From contig NZ_SWKK01000012.1 in assembly GCF_005144745.1 (NCBI RefSeq), forward strand, positions 186,001 to 250,000: DNA of 64,000 bases, written 5' to 3'. How positions within the stretch are numbered: the first letter of the stretch is position 1; every line of letters begins with the position of its first letter. A program made the position numbers and the translations under genes. Shown here piece by piece: positions 1-9,279 of this stretch. Origin of the DNA: Flavobacterium sp. ASW18X. Lineage in GTDB: Bacteria > Bacteroidota > Bacteroidia > Flavobacteriales > Flavobacteriaceae. The notes under the pieces are model-generated. The model did not search any database and was not told the DNA's origin. It worked only from the letters and a program-made list of their open reading frames with translations.

Positions 1-873
1 GTTTTAGAAGCAGGTGAAAAGTATACCAATACAAAATCAGTTGCAGTCAATCATCCAATTTCCATTAAAGGAGCCGAGGGAGATAAACCTACGGTATACT
101 TCGAGAAAAAATCGCTTTTTCAAATCAATAACGGTGGTAGTCTTTCTCTTGAAAATCTAATTTTTGATGGGGAAGATGCACCAGATAGAACAGGTAATTC
201 GGTCATTACTACTAGCAAATACAGCATGACAAAAAATTACAAGCTGTTTGTGGATAATTGTGACTTTGTCAATTTAGATGTTAATCATTCTTATGATGCA
301 ATCCGCGTTTACAAAAATACGTTTGCGGATACCATCAGCATAAAAAATTCTAAATTTCATACCATTAGTGGTAATGTTATGGCATTGGATAAAGAAACCG
401 ATGATATTGGTATTTACAATGCAGAATATGTAATTCTAAAAAACAACAGTTTTACCAATGTTGGGGGAGCGGCGTTGCGTTTACACCGTGGCGGTAAAGA
501 TGAAAGTACCTTTGGGCCTTTCTTAGAATTAGAAAACAATGTTTTTGATCAAGTTGGGCAAGACAAGCGCAATAAGTATGATGCTGCTATAAGCCTCTAC
601 GGAGTACAGGAAATAGCTATTAAGGATAATATTTTTCAGGAATCAAAGGGAATTAACATGCATTTGGTTGTTGGGGAGCCTATTGTAAACGTGGTGCATA
701 ACAATTTCTACAAGTCAGACCAGTTAAATGTTACAGGAGACCAAAAGTACAACGCCGCAAATCTATGGCAGATGCCGCCTAAATTTAAGGAGGATAGTTA
801 TGAGCTAGCAGAAGATTCGCCGTTGAAAGGGAAAGGCGTCACAGGAGAGGATTTAGGACTACAAGTAGATTAA
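1..873 (+). CDS. PL6-type alginate lyase, C-terminal beta-helix part (5' end outside window)
   Basis: The frame is open from base 1, so these are the last 290 residues of a gene that begins outside the window. The sequence is a string of short strand/turn units rich in Asn and Gly (N-N-S-F, N-N-V-F, N-N-F-Y), as in a right-handed parallel beta-helix. It fits the second, C-terminal helix of long two-domain PL6 alginate lyases. Its stop lies one base before the PL17 gene, and the order PL6, PL17, kdgF, susC, susD is usual in flavobacterial alginate loci. The catalytic Lys/Arg pair of PL6 would be in the missing N-terminal part, so activity cannot be judged. Another beta-helix lyase family, such as chondroitinase-B-like, remains possible. 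Confidence 0.7.
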   Translation, partial: VLEAGEKYTNTKSVAVNHPISIKGAEGDKPTVYFEKKSLFQINNGGSLSLENLIFDGEDAPDRTGNSVITTSKYSMTKNYKLFVDNCDFVNLDVNHSYDAIRVYKNTFADTISIKNSKFHTISGNVMALDKETDDIGIYNAEYVILKNNSFTNVGGAALRLHRGGKDESTFGPFLELENNVFDQVGQDKRNKYDAAISLYGVQEIAIKDNIFQESKGINMHLVVGEPIVNVVHNNFYKSDQLNVTGDQKYNAANLWQMPPKFKEDSYELAEDSPLKGKGVTGEDLGLQVD

Positions 874-874
874 A

Positions 875-3115
875 ATGGTATTGAAAAAGCTAAAATTAGC
901 ATTAAGTGTGCTTATTTGGTTACCTGTACTTTTCTTAGGAGCTCAGGAACACCCAAAATTGATTCTGACTAAAACGGGGGTAAACCAAATAAGACAGCAA
1001 TTGGGAAAATTACCCATGCTAGATAAAACGGTACAAGCGGTAAAAGAAGAGGTAGATGTAGCAATGCTAAATGGTATAGATGTTCCCGTTCCTAAGGATT
1101 ATTCTGGTGGATACACGCATGAAACGCACAAGAAAAATTATCGTTTAATGCAGCAGGCAGGGGTGTTATATCAGATTTTAGAAGACGAAACCTACGCCAT
1201 TTACGTGCACGAGATGCTCAAGGCTTATGCAGAATTGTATCCTACTTTACCTATTCATCCAAAAGAACGTTCTTATGCTAGGGGAAAATTGTTTTGGCAG
1301 TGTTTAAACGATTCTAATTGGTTGGTATACACCAGCCAAGCTTACGATTGCATTTATGATTTTTTAAATAAAAAAGACCGTAAGTATCTAGAAAATAAGT
1401 TGTTTAAGCCATTTGCCGATTTCATATCCATAAAGAACCCTCAGTTTTTTAATAGAATACATAATCATAGTACGTGGGGTAATGTAGCGGTAGGTATGAT
1501 TGCCTTGGCTATGGATGATGATGCTTTACTAGAGCGAGCTTTGTACGGAATAAAGGATGCGAAGTTAGCACAAGGTTTAAAAGATAACGACGGAGGATAC
1601 ATTATAGAACCAGGCAAGGCAGCCGGATTCTTTGCGAATTTAGATGAACCCTTTTCTCCGGACGGTTATTACACAGAAGGCCCGTACTATCAGCGCTACG
1701 CCATGTATCCTTTTTTAATTTTTGCGCAAGCATTACAGAATGTAAAGCCAGCGGTTAAGGTGTTTGAATACAACAATGGTGTGCTGCTCAAAAGTGTTTA
1801 TGCGCTTTTGCAATTATCAGATAAAGATGGTGAATTCTTTCCTATAAATGATGGTCAAAAAGGCATGTCTTATTATAGCAACGCCTTAGTAAACGCTGTA
1901 GATATAGGATATTTCTATGGAGGTAAGGATGCATCATTGTTATCTATAGCAAAAGAACAAAACAAGATTGTTTTAAATGATGCTGGCTTAGCTGTAGCTA
2001 TGGGAATACAAAAAGGGCAAGAAAAGCCCTTTGTTAAAGAATCTGTTGCATTTACAGATGGAGCAAAAGGAGACGAAGGTGGTATTGCTGTGTTACGTAA
2101 AAATGGTTTGGAGCTGGTATATAAATACACTGCTCAAGGTTTGAGTCACGGACATTATGATAAGTTGTCTTATTCTTTATTTGAAGATGGAGAAGAGGTG
2201 ATTCAGGATTACGGCCTAGCTAGGTTTGTAAATATTGAGCAAAAAGGCGGAGGCAATTATTTAAAGGAAAATAAAACTTGGGCAAAGCAAACCATTGCGC
2301 ATAATACCTTAGTTCAAGATCAAGAATCTCATTTTGGAGGTGCGTATGAGGTTGGTAGTAAACATCATTCTAATTTAGTATACACAACCCTAGACCAGTC
2401 AGAAGTTGTAGCTGTAAGAGCAAAAGAAGAGAATGCATATCCGGGTACAAATATGGTTCGTACAATGGCAATTGTACAAGATAGTACTTGGCAAAGTCCT
2501 GTAATTTTAGATATTATGGAGGTGCAATCTAAAGAAGCGCATAAATATGATATGCCTTTGTATTATTTAGGTCAGCCAATGACGGTAAGCGTACCTATAA
2601 CTTCAGCAGAGTTATTAAAACCTCTAGGGGGTAAAAACGGCTACCAGCATTTATATAAAGAAGCTGTGGCATCATTAACAAATGATAATCTAAAATTCTC
2701 TTGGTTACAAAACCAAAGATTTTATACCGTAACTGCTATAAGTACAAATAAAGATTCCTTAGTAATGGGGAGAACAGGTGCTAACGACCCTGAATTTAAT
2801 TTACGTAGAGATCCTGTTTTAATTCAAAGAAGAAATGCAGTAGCAAATACGGTATTCGTATCTACAATTGAGTCTCACGGAACGTACAGTCCTGTATCAG
2901 AATTGGCGGTAAATGCAACATCTACAATTCAAAAAATAGAAGTTATACTGCAAAATGAAGATTATTTAGTTACAAGTATAACTAAAACGGATGGTAGTAT
3001 TTACGCAGTTGCATTCTCCAAACAAAAAACGGATAAAAGCACTAAACATAATATAGCGATTAAGGGTAAGCAAATTACTTGGCAAGGCCCTTGCACACTA
3101 ATCAATTTAAAATAA
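875..3115 (+). CDS. PL17 oligoalginate lyase (heparinase II/III-like)
   Basis: Exolytic lyase that releases unsaturated monouronate (which becomes DEH) from alginate oligomers. The 746 residues match the family length. A signal peptide ends near residue 23 (F-L-G-A, then Q-E), so the protein is exported, probably to the periplasm. An alpha/alpha-toroid follows to about residue 380. It holds the N-H-S-T-W motif (N197, H198) and the Y-Y-T-E-G-P-Y-Y motif near residues 265-272, which carry the catalytic Asn/His and Tyr in PL17. The C-terminal beta-sheet domain contains L-S-H-G-H-Y-D, typical of heparinase II/III folds. The start is one base after the upstream stop, so the two genes are probably cotranscribed. 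Confidence 0.93.
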   Translation: MVLKKLKLALSVLIWLPVLFLGAQEHPKLILTKTGVNQIRQQLGKLPMLDKTVQAVKEEVDVAMLNGIDVPVPKDYSGGYTHETHKKNYRLMQQAGVLYQILEDETYAIYVHEMLKAYAELYPTLPIHPKERSYARGKLFWQCLNDSNWLVYTSQAYDCIYDFLNKKDRKYLENKLFKPFADFISIKNPQFFNRIHNHSTWGNVAVGMIALAMDDDALLERALYGIKDAKLAQGLKDNDGGYIIEPGKAAGFFANLDEPFSPDGYYTEGPYYQRYAMYPFLIFAQALQNVKPAVKVFEYNNGVLLKSVYALLQLSDKDGEFFPINDGQKGMSYYSNALVNAVDIGYFYGGKDASLLSIAKEQNKIVLNDAGLAVAMGIQKGQEKPFVKESVAFTDGAKGDEGGIAVLRKNGLELVYKYTAQGLSHGHYDKLSYSLFEDGEEVIQDYGLARFVNIEQKGGGNYLKENKTWAKQTIAHNTLVQDQESHFGGAYEVGSKHHSNLVYTTLDQSEVVAVRAKEENAYPGTNMVRTMAIVQDSTWQSPVILDIMEVQSKEAHKYDMPLYYLGQPMTVSVPITSAELLKPLGGKNGYQHLYKEAVASLTNDNLKFSWLQNQRFYTVTAISTNKDSLVMGRTGANDPEFNLRRDPVLIQRRNAVANTVFVSTIESHGTYSPVSELAVNATSTIQKIEVILQNEDYLVTSITKTDGSIYAVAFSKQKTDKSTKHNIAIKGKQITWQGPCTLINLK

Positions 3116-3121
3116 CAAAGG

Positions 3122-3469
3122 ATGAAATCATTTGGAGCAAGTAAAGAATTTTTATTGGACCAAGACCAAGAATGGGAAACTGTTGGTGAAGGCGTAAAAC
3201 GAAAAATTATGGGCTATGATGATAAAATTATGCTCGTAAAGGTTCATTTTGATGAAGGGGGTATTGGGTATGAGCATGAGCATTACCATTCTCAAACAAC
3301 CTATGTTGCTAGTGGTGAGTTTGATTTTACCATCGGTGGTGTAAAAAGAACCGTAAAGGAAGGGGATAGTGTATATATTCCGCCACATGTACTACACGGT
3401 GCAACTTGTACAAAGACAGGGATTTTAATTGATGTCTTTAGTCCAATAAGAGAAGATTTTATGGAATAG
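3122..3469 (+). CDS. kdgF: KdgF-type cupin, uronate linearisation
   Basis: Small cupin of 115 residues. KdgF proteins catalyse the step from cyclic 4,5-unsaturated uronate to the linear ketone that the DEH reductase uses. Both cupin motifs are present: H-E-H-Y-H with a following G-E-F-D-F near residues 52-70, and P-P-H-V-L-H-G near 91-97. Together they supply the His ligands of the metal site. There is no signal peptide, so it acts in the cytoplasm. The gene starts six bases after the PL17 stop, and this neighbourhood is the main reason to choose KdgF over other small cupins. Confidence 0.88.
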   Translation: MKSFGASKEFLLDQDQEWETVGEGVKRKIMGYDDKIMLVKVHFDEGGIGYEHEHYHSQTTYVASGEFDFTIGGVKRTVKEGDSVYIPPHVLHGATCTKTGILIDVFSPIREDFME

Positions 3470-3586
3470 CCATTTAACTAGGGCTAAAATTGTTCATGCA
3501 ACCAAATTTTACAGGGTAAATTGTTAAATAAGTAATTTTTGTAAGATATTTTTTCAAAATCATTTTTAATTAACATTTCTGTAACT

Positions 3587-3594
3587 TATATTTG
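3587..3594 (+). promoter_or_regulatory. Bacteroidetes -7 promoter element for susC
   Basis: TATATTTG fits the Bacteroidetes consensus TAnnTTTG exactly. Its last two bases are the first two of the palindromic operator, so a bound repressor would cover the start site. No good -33 TTTG lies at the expected distance, so an activator may be needed. Confidence 0.55.
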
Positions 3595-3615
3595 GTAAAC
3601 CAAATTGGTTTACCA
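3593..3615. promoter_or_regulatory. Operator palindrome 1, probable GntR/FadR-type regulator site
   Basis: A 23-bp inverted repeat: left arm TGGTAAACCAA and right arm TTGGTTTACCA around a single central A. Seventeen of the 23 positions match the palindrome in front of the regulator gene at 11259-11281. A shared site before susC and before the regulator itself supports local and autogenous control. The link to the regulator is inferred from position and likeness only. Confidence 0.65.
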
Positions 3616-3668
3616 GTTTGGGTAGCCAAATTAAAATAGACTACATGAGAATAATTTAAGAATAAAAA

Positions 3669-3723
3669 AAGGATAGGTGCACGCCTATCCTTTTGGAATA
3701 TCACTTCTTTCGGAGGGAAGTAA
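3669..3723 (+). promoter_or_regulatory. Leader element copy A (hairpins with TGCACGCCT and GGAGGGAAGTAA)
   Basis: The first hairpin has arms AGGATAGG and CCTATCCT around TGCACG, followed by a short T run. The second has arms ACTTCTTT and AGGGAAGT (with G-U pairs) around CGG. The blocks TGCACGCCT (3678-3686) and GGAGGGAAGTAA (3712-3723) recur exactly and in the same order before the MFS gene at 12031-12072. It is likely an RNA element or a protein-binding site. Confidence 0.5.
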
Positions 3724-3879
3724 TACACAGACACATTACTGTAATCTGCTACAGCAAAATTAACAAAATTCATTTGATTTTGATTGCAACCGATTGCAGG
3801 TAATAGAAAAGTAAACAAACTGCATAAAATTTAGCAGGGGGAGAGCGCAAGAAGAATTAATTAGAAACTAACTGAACAA

Positions 3880-6800
3880 ATGAATTTTAAACTGAAATTA
3901 ATGCTGTTGTTTGTCGGCTTATTAAGCTTGCAAACATTTGCTCAAGATACCTTTACAGTTACAGGTACGGTATCTGATAGCAACAATATCCCGATTCCAG
4001 GGGCCACCGTTTTGGTGCAAAATACTACTAGAGGAACAACCACAGATTTTGATGGAAACTTTAGTATAGCTGTTTCTCAAGGAGAAGCACTCCAGATTTC
4101 TTATTTAGGTTATGCTACGCAAACGATTTCAATAGAAAATCAACAAAGTCTAAATGTGGTATTACAAGAAGATACCAATCAATTAGATGAGGTAGTAATT
4201 GTAGGTTATGGAACTAGAAAGAAAGTTCATTTAACCGGAGCGGTTGCGCAGGTGGTGAATGAGGACTTAGATCAGATAGCTGTAGCTAGGGTAGATGATG
4301 CCTTGGTTGGGCAAATAGCTGGTGTAAATATTTCTGCTACAGAAGGTGAGGCAGGTTCAGCACCAACTATTAGAATTAGGGGGGTAGGTTCCTTGAACGG
4401 TGATTCTGCACCCTTAGTAGTGGTAGACGGTTTGCCTGTAGATAGTGATTTCCTGGGTAATTTAGATATGAATGAAGTACAGAGTTTTGATGTATTAAAG
4501 GATGCTGCTTCTTCTGCTATTTATGGTTCTAGAGGTGCTAATGGGGTAATTTTAATTACGACAAAACAAGGTAAAACAGGTAAAACCAAATTCAGCTATA
4601 ATGGATATACTGGTTTTAAAGAAGCAAAGCAAAGTGATGCCTATTATTTCTCTATTGCGGAGACTGCGGCAGCAGAACAAGCTGCTACAGGCGGATTGTC
4701 TGATAGGACAAGATATAAACAATTAATTGGCATTGACAGGGATTGGCAAGATGTAATTTTTGATGGAGGTAAGATAGAAAGTCATTCTTTAAGTGCTCGT
4801 GGAGGTAGTGAAGATACCAAGTTTAGCGCTTCTTTAGGCTACTTGCATGATGAAGGTGTATTGCTAACAGATGACTATAAACGTTATAATATGCGTTTAA
4901 AAGTAGATACTAACGTAGGGGAGCGCGTAAAGTTAGGTGCTAACATTGCGCCTTCTTACTCTAGAAGAAGAAGATTTGACGGTTCCACGCATGATATTTT
5001 AAGACAAACGCCTTGGTTGCCTGTATATCATGATGCAAATACTATTCAATATGTAGATAGAAATGTGTATCCAGACGTGCAAATAGGTGATTATGCATTA
5101 CAGAGACATTTTGATAACTACGATTTGTATGGTGATGGTAGTGCATTAGTGGATATTTCCAATACATCTAATACCAACCCAGCTGCAAAGGTTCTAGAAA
5201 GAGACCGTAATGATTATAAATTCAAAATTGCAGGTAGTGTTTATGCGCAGTATGAAATTGCAGAAGGTTTAAGTTTTAGAACTGTGCTATCTGGAGACTA
5301 TCAAAATACGTTTAGAGATAGATGGCAAGGAGTAGAGTCTAATAGAAATGGGGCATCTGCGGCAAGTTACAATGTTAGTAATGAAAACAGATTTCACGTA
5401 GTTTCAGAAAATTATTTTACCTATGATAAAGTTATTGGTAAGCATGATATTTCTGCCATCGCTGGTCTTTCTGGTGAAAAATGGGAATGGCAAGGTGATA
5501 GTTCTGCAGGTACAGGTTATACCTCAGATTTGTTAAAAACCCTTAGTGCAGCTACTGTATTGACATCTATTGGTTCTTTTAAGTTGGATGAAAGATTTCA
5601 ATCTTATTTTGGTAGGTTAAATTATGCTTTCGATAATAAGTATTTAGCATCTTTTAGTTACAGAAGAGATGGTAGTTCTATTTTCGGTGTTGATAAAAAA
5701 TTCGGAGACTTCCCGGCTGCCTCTTTAGGTTGGAGGGTTTCTGAGGAAAACTTCTTAAATAACAGTTCAATTATCAGTGACCTTAAATTAAGAGTGAGTT
5801 ATGGATATACAGGTAATAAAGATATAGATACGGGTAGTGATGTTATAGATTTATATCCTTCTATCCCATTATTAGGTACAGCAGTTTATAATTCTCAAGC
5901 AGCCTTTGTGGCATTAAACATTCAAAACCCAACATTGCAATGGGAGCGTTTAGAAGAATTCAATCCTGGGGTAGACTTTGGTTTCTTCAACGGTGTTGTT
6001 TCAGGTTCTGTGGATTATTATGAGCGTAAGTCAGATAAACTTTTGCTGTATAACCCTGTTTCTTCAACCACTGGTTTTAGCAGTGCGTTGGTAAATTTAG
6101 GACAAGTTAAAAATAGTGGTTGGGAGCTAGAATTGCGTACTAGAAACGTCTCTACAGAAAAATTTAGATGGTCTACTACATTCTTAGCTTCTATGAATGA
6201 GAATGAGTTGACCGACTTTGCAGACGCCAATGGACAGATATTAAATGTGGACAGCAAACGTGCAGCTGAGTGGATTAACTTAGTTGGCAATCCAATTTCA
6301 TCTTATTATGGATGGGTTGTTGATAGGGACATTCCTTTGGAGTATTTAAATAACCCGTATCACCCAGTAGGTGGTGAGGCACAAGATGTATATGTAAAGG
6401 ATTTAAACGGAGATGGTCTTATTGATGATGATGATAAGACAATTTTAGGGGATCCTTATCCAGAATTAATTTGGAGTTTAACCAATGATTTTAAGTTCGG
6501 TAATTTAGATTTTAGTTTTTTATTCCAAGGAAGTCATGGTGCTGAAATAAGAAATATGGGAGACCAATACATTTTTAATCACTTTAACAGTGCACAAGAT
6601 TTTGATCCTGCTATTACTCCAGACCAAGGATTTATAAAGGAAAAGATTTTTACGGATGATATTATACAAGATGCATCTTATATCGCATTAAGAAATGTCA
6701 ATTTAGGATATAATTTTTCTAAAGACATTACAGACAAATTAGGTCTAAGTAGCTTTAGATTATACGTTACAGGGCAAAATTTAATGTATTTAACTGCGGA

Positions 6801-6921
6801 TGATTATACGGGCTTTAACCCAGAATCAATCAATGATACTAGTCCAACCACTTATGGTTACCAGCGTGCAGGATCACCTGTTTTCAGAACTATTTCTATT
6901 GGTACTAATATTGAATTTTAA
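3880..6921 (+). CDS. SusC-family TonB-dependent outer-membrane transporter
   Basis: Outer-membrane importer for alginate oligosaccharides, working with the SusD lipoprotein encoded 27 bases downstream. It has 1013 residues. The signal peptide ends at F-A-Q (residue 22). A carboxypeptidase-regulatory-like domain follows at about 25-105 (G-T-V-S-D, P-G-A-T-V, T-D-F-D-G-N-F). Next is the segment L-D-E-V-V-I-V-G-Y-G-T usual at the SusC plug start, then the plug at about 115-230 (S-S-A-I-Y-G-S-R-G-A-N-G-V) and a 22-strand barrel. The D-x-N-x-D-G loop near residue 845 is common in SusC barrels. The substrate is inferred from the neighbouring lyases. Confidence 0.95.
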   Translation: MNFKLKLMLLFVGLLSLQTFAQDTFTVTGTVSDSNNIPIPGATVLVQNTTRGTTTDFDGNFSIAVSQGEALQISYLGYATQTISIENQQSLNVVLQEDTNQLDEVVIVGYGTRKKVHLTGAVAQVVNEDLDQIAVARVDDALVGQIAGVNISATEGEAGSAPTIRIRGVGSLNGDSAPLVVVDGLPVDSDFLGNLDMNEVQSFDVLKDAASSAIYGSRGANGVILITTKQGKTGKTKFSYNGYTGFKEAKQSDAYYFSIAETAAAEQAATGGLSDRTRYKQLIGIDRDWQDVIFDGGKIESHSLSARGGSEDTKFSASLGYLHDEGVLLTDDYKRYNMRLKVDTNVGERVKLGANIAPSYSRRRRFDGSTHDILRQTPWLPVYHDANTIQYVDRNVYPDVQIGDYALQRHFDNYDLYGDGSALVDISNTSNTNPAAKVLERDRNDYKFKIAGSVYAQYEIAEGLSFRTVLSGDYQNTFRDRWQGVESNRNGASAASYNVSNENRFHVVSENYFTYDKVIGKHDISAIAGLSGEKWEWQGDSSAGTGYTSDLLKTLSAATVLTSIGSFKLDERFQSYFGRLNYAFDNKYLASFSYRRDGSSIFGVDKKFGDFPAASLGWRVSEENFLNNSSIISDLKLRVSYGYTGNKDIDTGSDVIDLYPSIPLLGTAVYNSQAAFVALNIQNPTLQWERLEEFNPGVDFGFFNGVVSGSVDYYERKSDKLLLYNPVSSTTGFSSALVNLGQVKNSGWELELRTRNVSTEKFRWSTTFLASMNENELTDFADANGQILNVDSKRAAEWINLVGNPISSYYGWVVDRDIPLEYLNNPYHPVGGEAQDVYVKDLNGDGLIDDDDKTILGDPYPELIWSLTNDFKFGNLDFSFLFQGSHGAEIRNMGDQYIFNHFNSAQDFDPAITPDQGFIKEKIFTDDIIQDASYIALRNVNLGYNFSKDITDKLGLSSFRLYVTGQNLMYLTADDYTGFNPESINDTSPTTYGYQRAGSPVFRTISIGTNIEF

Positions 6922-6948
6922 GGTTTAACTATTAAGAAGAGATTTAAA

Positions 6949-8373
6949 ATGAAGACTATATACAAATATGTTAGTTTGGCTTTGGTTCTAGGTACTTTGG
7001 TAGCCTGCGAGAACGATTTTTTAGAGCCAGTACCAGAATCTGCAATTAGTAGTTTAGGGTACTTTAGTAATGATGAAGAAATAGAAACTGGAGTGATAGC
7101 AATGTATGATGCAATACAAGGTATCAACTCTACAGATTTGGACGATAATAGAGGTGTACAGTTAGAGTACTACTTAACGGAAATGCGAAGTGATAATACT
7201 AGGACTAAAAGTCAAGAGGGTGAAGCTGCGCAATTTGAATCCTTTACGGTTTCTACTGCTAACGGTATAGTTAACAACTATTATAAGAGTTTTTATAATG
7301 TAATTTATCGTGCCAATTTAGTACTTGCTAACCTAGGAAATGCTTCTGAGGCTAAAGCGACCCAATTTGAGGCAGAGGCAAAATTTGTTAGAGCTTACGC
7401 GTATTTTAATCTAGTAAGATTATACGGTGATATTCCTCTTATAGATGGCTTAATTGGGCCATTAGATAATGAAACTGCATTTACAAGGGTAGCTGCTGCA
7501 ACTATTTACGAATTAATAGTGGAAGACTTGGGTATTGCGGCTGCAGGATTAACCAATGGGGAGAAATTTAGAGCATCTAAAGCAGCAGCAGAAGCTTTAT
7601 TGGCTAAAGTACATTTAACCCTTGGTAATTATACAGAAGCTCAAGTTTTATGTGAAAACGTTATGAGATATGGTTTTGCTTTGGAATCAAACTTTAATGA
7701 TGTTTTTTATAATGAAGGAAATAATGAAATAATTTTTGCTATCGCCTACAACCCAGGTATCGAATCTGATAGTCAGGATTTTTCTGCGGAGTTCATGAAT
7801 GGTGTGGGTAGAACTGTTGGTGTAAACTATGTTACTGACGAGGCTATTGCTGCATTAGACGAGTTTGGTGGTGATAGAACACAATACTCTTATCGTGTGG
7901 ATCCTTCACAGCCAACCCAAACGCAAGTGGTAAAATATCTGCCAAACGGAGAAGACGGCGGTGCAGATGGAAAAAGTTTTAGTACAGATGCAACCTTATC
8001 TGGTAATGATTGGATAGTTATTCGTTATGCAGATGTTCTTTTAATGCATGTAGAAGCTATATTAGCTGGCGGTCAAGAAACTAGTGCAGGTGCGGCATTA
8101 TCATCATTTCAAACGGTAAGAGATAGAGCCGGAATTACAACTCCAGTAAGCTCAATCACTAAAACAGATTTGTTAAATGAAAGAAGGGTAGAGTTGGCTT
8201 TTGAAAATCACAGATTATTTGATCTGATTAGATTTGGTGTTGCTCAAGATGTATTATCAGCATTTTCTACGGCTAACGGATACGGTTTTACAGCAACAGA
8301 TTTATTACTACCAATTCCACAGAATGAGATAAACCTTAGTAAAGGTTTGATGAATCAAAATCCTGGTTATTAA
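6949..8373 (+). CDS. SusD-family glycan-binding lipoprotein
   Basis: Surface lipoprotein that caps the SusC barrel and binds alginate oligomers. The lipobox is L-V-A-C at residues 17-20. The 474-residue chain is on the short side for SusD. The typical N-terminal pieces are present (A-I-S-S-L-G-Y-F, then A-M-Y-D-A-I), followed by the TPR-like helices (A-E-A-K-F-V-R-A-Y-A-Y-F-N-L-V-R-L-Y-G) and the C-terminal signature R-R-V-E-L-A-F-E-N-H-R-L-F-D-L-I-R. It directly follows susC in the same operon. Confidence 0.95.
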   Translation: MKTIYKYVSLALVLGTLVACENDFLEPVPESAISSLGYFSNDEEIETGVIAMYDAIQGINSTDLDDNRGVQLEYYLTEMRSDNTRTKSQEGEAAQFESFTVSTANGIVNNYYKSFYNVIYRANLVLANLGNASEAKATQFEAEAKFVRAYAYFNLVRLYGDIPLIDGLIGPLDNETAFTRVAAATIYELIVEDLGIAAAGLTNGEKFRASKAAAEALLAKVHLTLGNYTEAQVLCENVMRYGFALESNFNDVFYNEGNNEIIFAIAYNPGIESDSQDFSAEFMNGVGRTVGVNYVTDEAIAALDEFGGDRTQYSYRVDPSQPTQTQVVKYLPNGEDGGADGKSFSTDATLSGNDWIVIRYADVLLMHVEAILAGGQETSAGAALSSFQTVRDRAGITTPVSSITKTDLLNERRVELAFENHRLFDLIRFGVAQDVLSAFSTANGYGFTATDLLLPIPQNEINLSKGLMNQNPGY

Positions 8374-8386
8374 AATTAAAATTGAA

Positions 8387-9238
8387 ATGAAAAATTCTAT
8401 AAATAACATTAAAAATTATATGTTCGCCGGTATAGCCCTACTTGGGCTTGCTGCGTGCGACTTTGAGTATGATATAGCAGAAGAAGGTTCAATAGACGAT
8501 TTAACTCCTCCTAGTGCTAGTTTTTCTGCATCGCAAAGCGAGGTGGATTTTCTGCAGTACGCCTTTGCAAATCAGTCTAATAGTGCTACTACATATGCAT
8601 GGGATTTTGGAGATGGTAACACTTCAGATGAAATAGACCCTGTAAATATTTATCCAGCAGAAGGTACATATACCGTAAGTTTAACGGCTTCGGATGCGTT
8701 GGGTGCAGTTAGTACTTTTACTATGGATATAACCGTAGTAGAGCCAGAAGAGCCAGAAGCAATAACTCCAGTGGTTTTAGAAGCAGATTTTGAAGATTTG
8801 AGTTTACCAGATGGAACAGGAGATGGTCGTGATTCTTGGAGAAATGATTTTGGAGGTGTAATACAGATAACAGGTAGCCCTGTACAGTCTGGTGATCAAG
8901 CGGCTAAATTCCCATCTGCTGGTGACCGAGTTGCTTACCAGTCAGATATAGCTGTGACTCCAAATACAGATTATGTATTAACATATTACTACACACTTAA
9001 AACAGATAATCCAGGTAGCATAACCTTATCTGTAATAGGTGGTGGTATTAGTGATTTAGCAGAATTAGATGCTGCTAAACTTGCAGACTTTGTAGGTGAC
9101 GATCAAACTAGTGCTAATGATTATGTAAAGGTAGATTTAGCATTCAACTCAGGTGCAAATGCAAGTATTGCAATTTTAATAACCAATCAAGGAGCAGAGG
9201 CTAGGTTAGATAATATATCTATAGAGCCTGCACAGTAA
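8387..9238 (+). CDS. PKD-domain surface lipoprotein of the alginate locus
   Basis: A 283-residue lipoprotein (lipobox L-A-A-C, residues 21-24). Residues about 40-120 form a PKD domain with the hallmark Y-A-W-D-F-G-D-G-N. Residues about 135-283 look like a beta-sandwich of the carbohydrate-binding type, ending A-R-L-D-N-I-S-I-E. It sits 13 bases after susD, the slot taken by SusE/SusF-like surface glycan-binding proteins in other loci, so it probably binds alginate on the cell surface. No catalytic motif is visible. Confidence 0.8.
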   Translation: MKNSINNIKNYMFAGIALLGLAACDFEYDIAEEGSIDDLTPPSASFSASQSEVDFLQYAFANQSNSATTYAWDFGDGNTSDEIDPVNIYPAEGTYTVSLTASDALGAVSTFTMDITVVEPEEPEAITPVVLEADFEDLSLPDGTGDGRDSWRNDFGGVIQITGSPVQSGDQAAKFPSAGDRVAYQSDIAVTPNTDYVLTYYYTLKTDNPGSITLSVIGGGISDLAELDAAKLADFVGDDQTSANDYVKVDLAFNSGANASIAILITNQGAEARLDNISIEPAQ

Positions 9239-9279
9239 AATAGTTGTATTTAGTTTAGTTTTTTAGTTTAAAAAGGATA

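Larger units (their letters stand above)
3470..3879 (+). promoter_or_regulatory. Control region upstream of susC (410 bp without a gene)
   Basis: No coding frame is supported here. In order it holds a TAnnTTTG -7 element (3587-3594), a 23-bp near-perfect palindrome overlapping it, a terminator-like hairpin (about 3669-3694), a second hairpin (3703-3721), and two copies of GATTGCA 10 bp apart (3782-3788 and 3792-3798). The susC leader would be about 280 nt long, enough for RNA-level control. The separate entries give details. Confidence 0.7.

Noticed and set aside
3669-3696. Hairpin before susC read as a plain terminator of kdgF
   Set aside because: It lies downstream of the susC promoter element and shares two exact blocks with the MFS leader, so a leader element is the better reading.
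6018-6290. Open frame opposite susC
   Set aside because: Shadow of the SusC barrel codons.
6380-6460. D-x-N-x-D-G calcium-like loop in SusC considered as an oddity
   Set aside because: This loop is common in SusC-family barrels, so it is not remarkable here.
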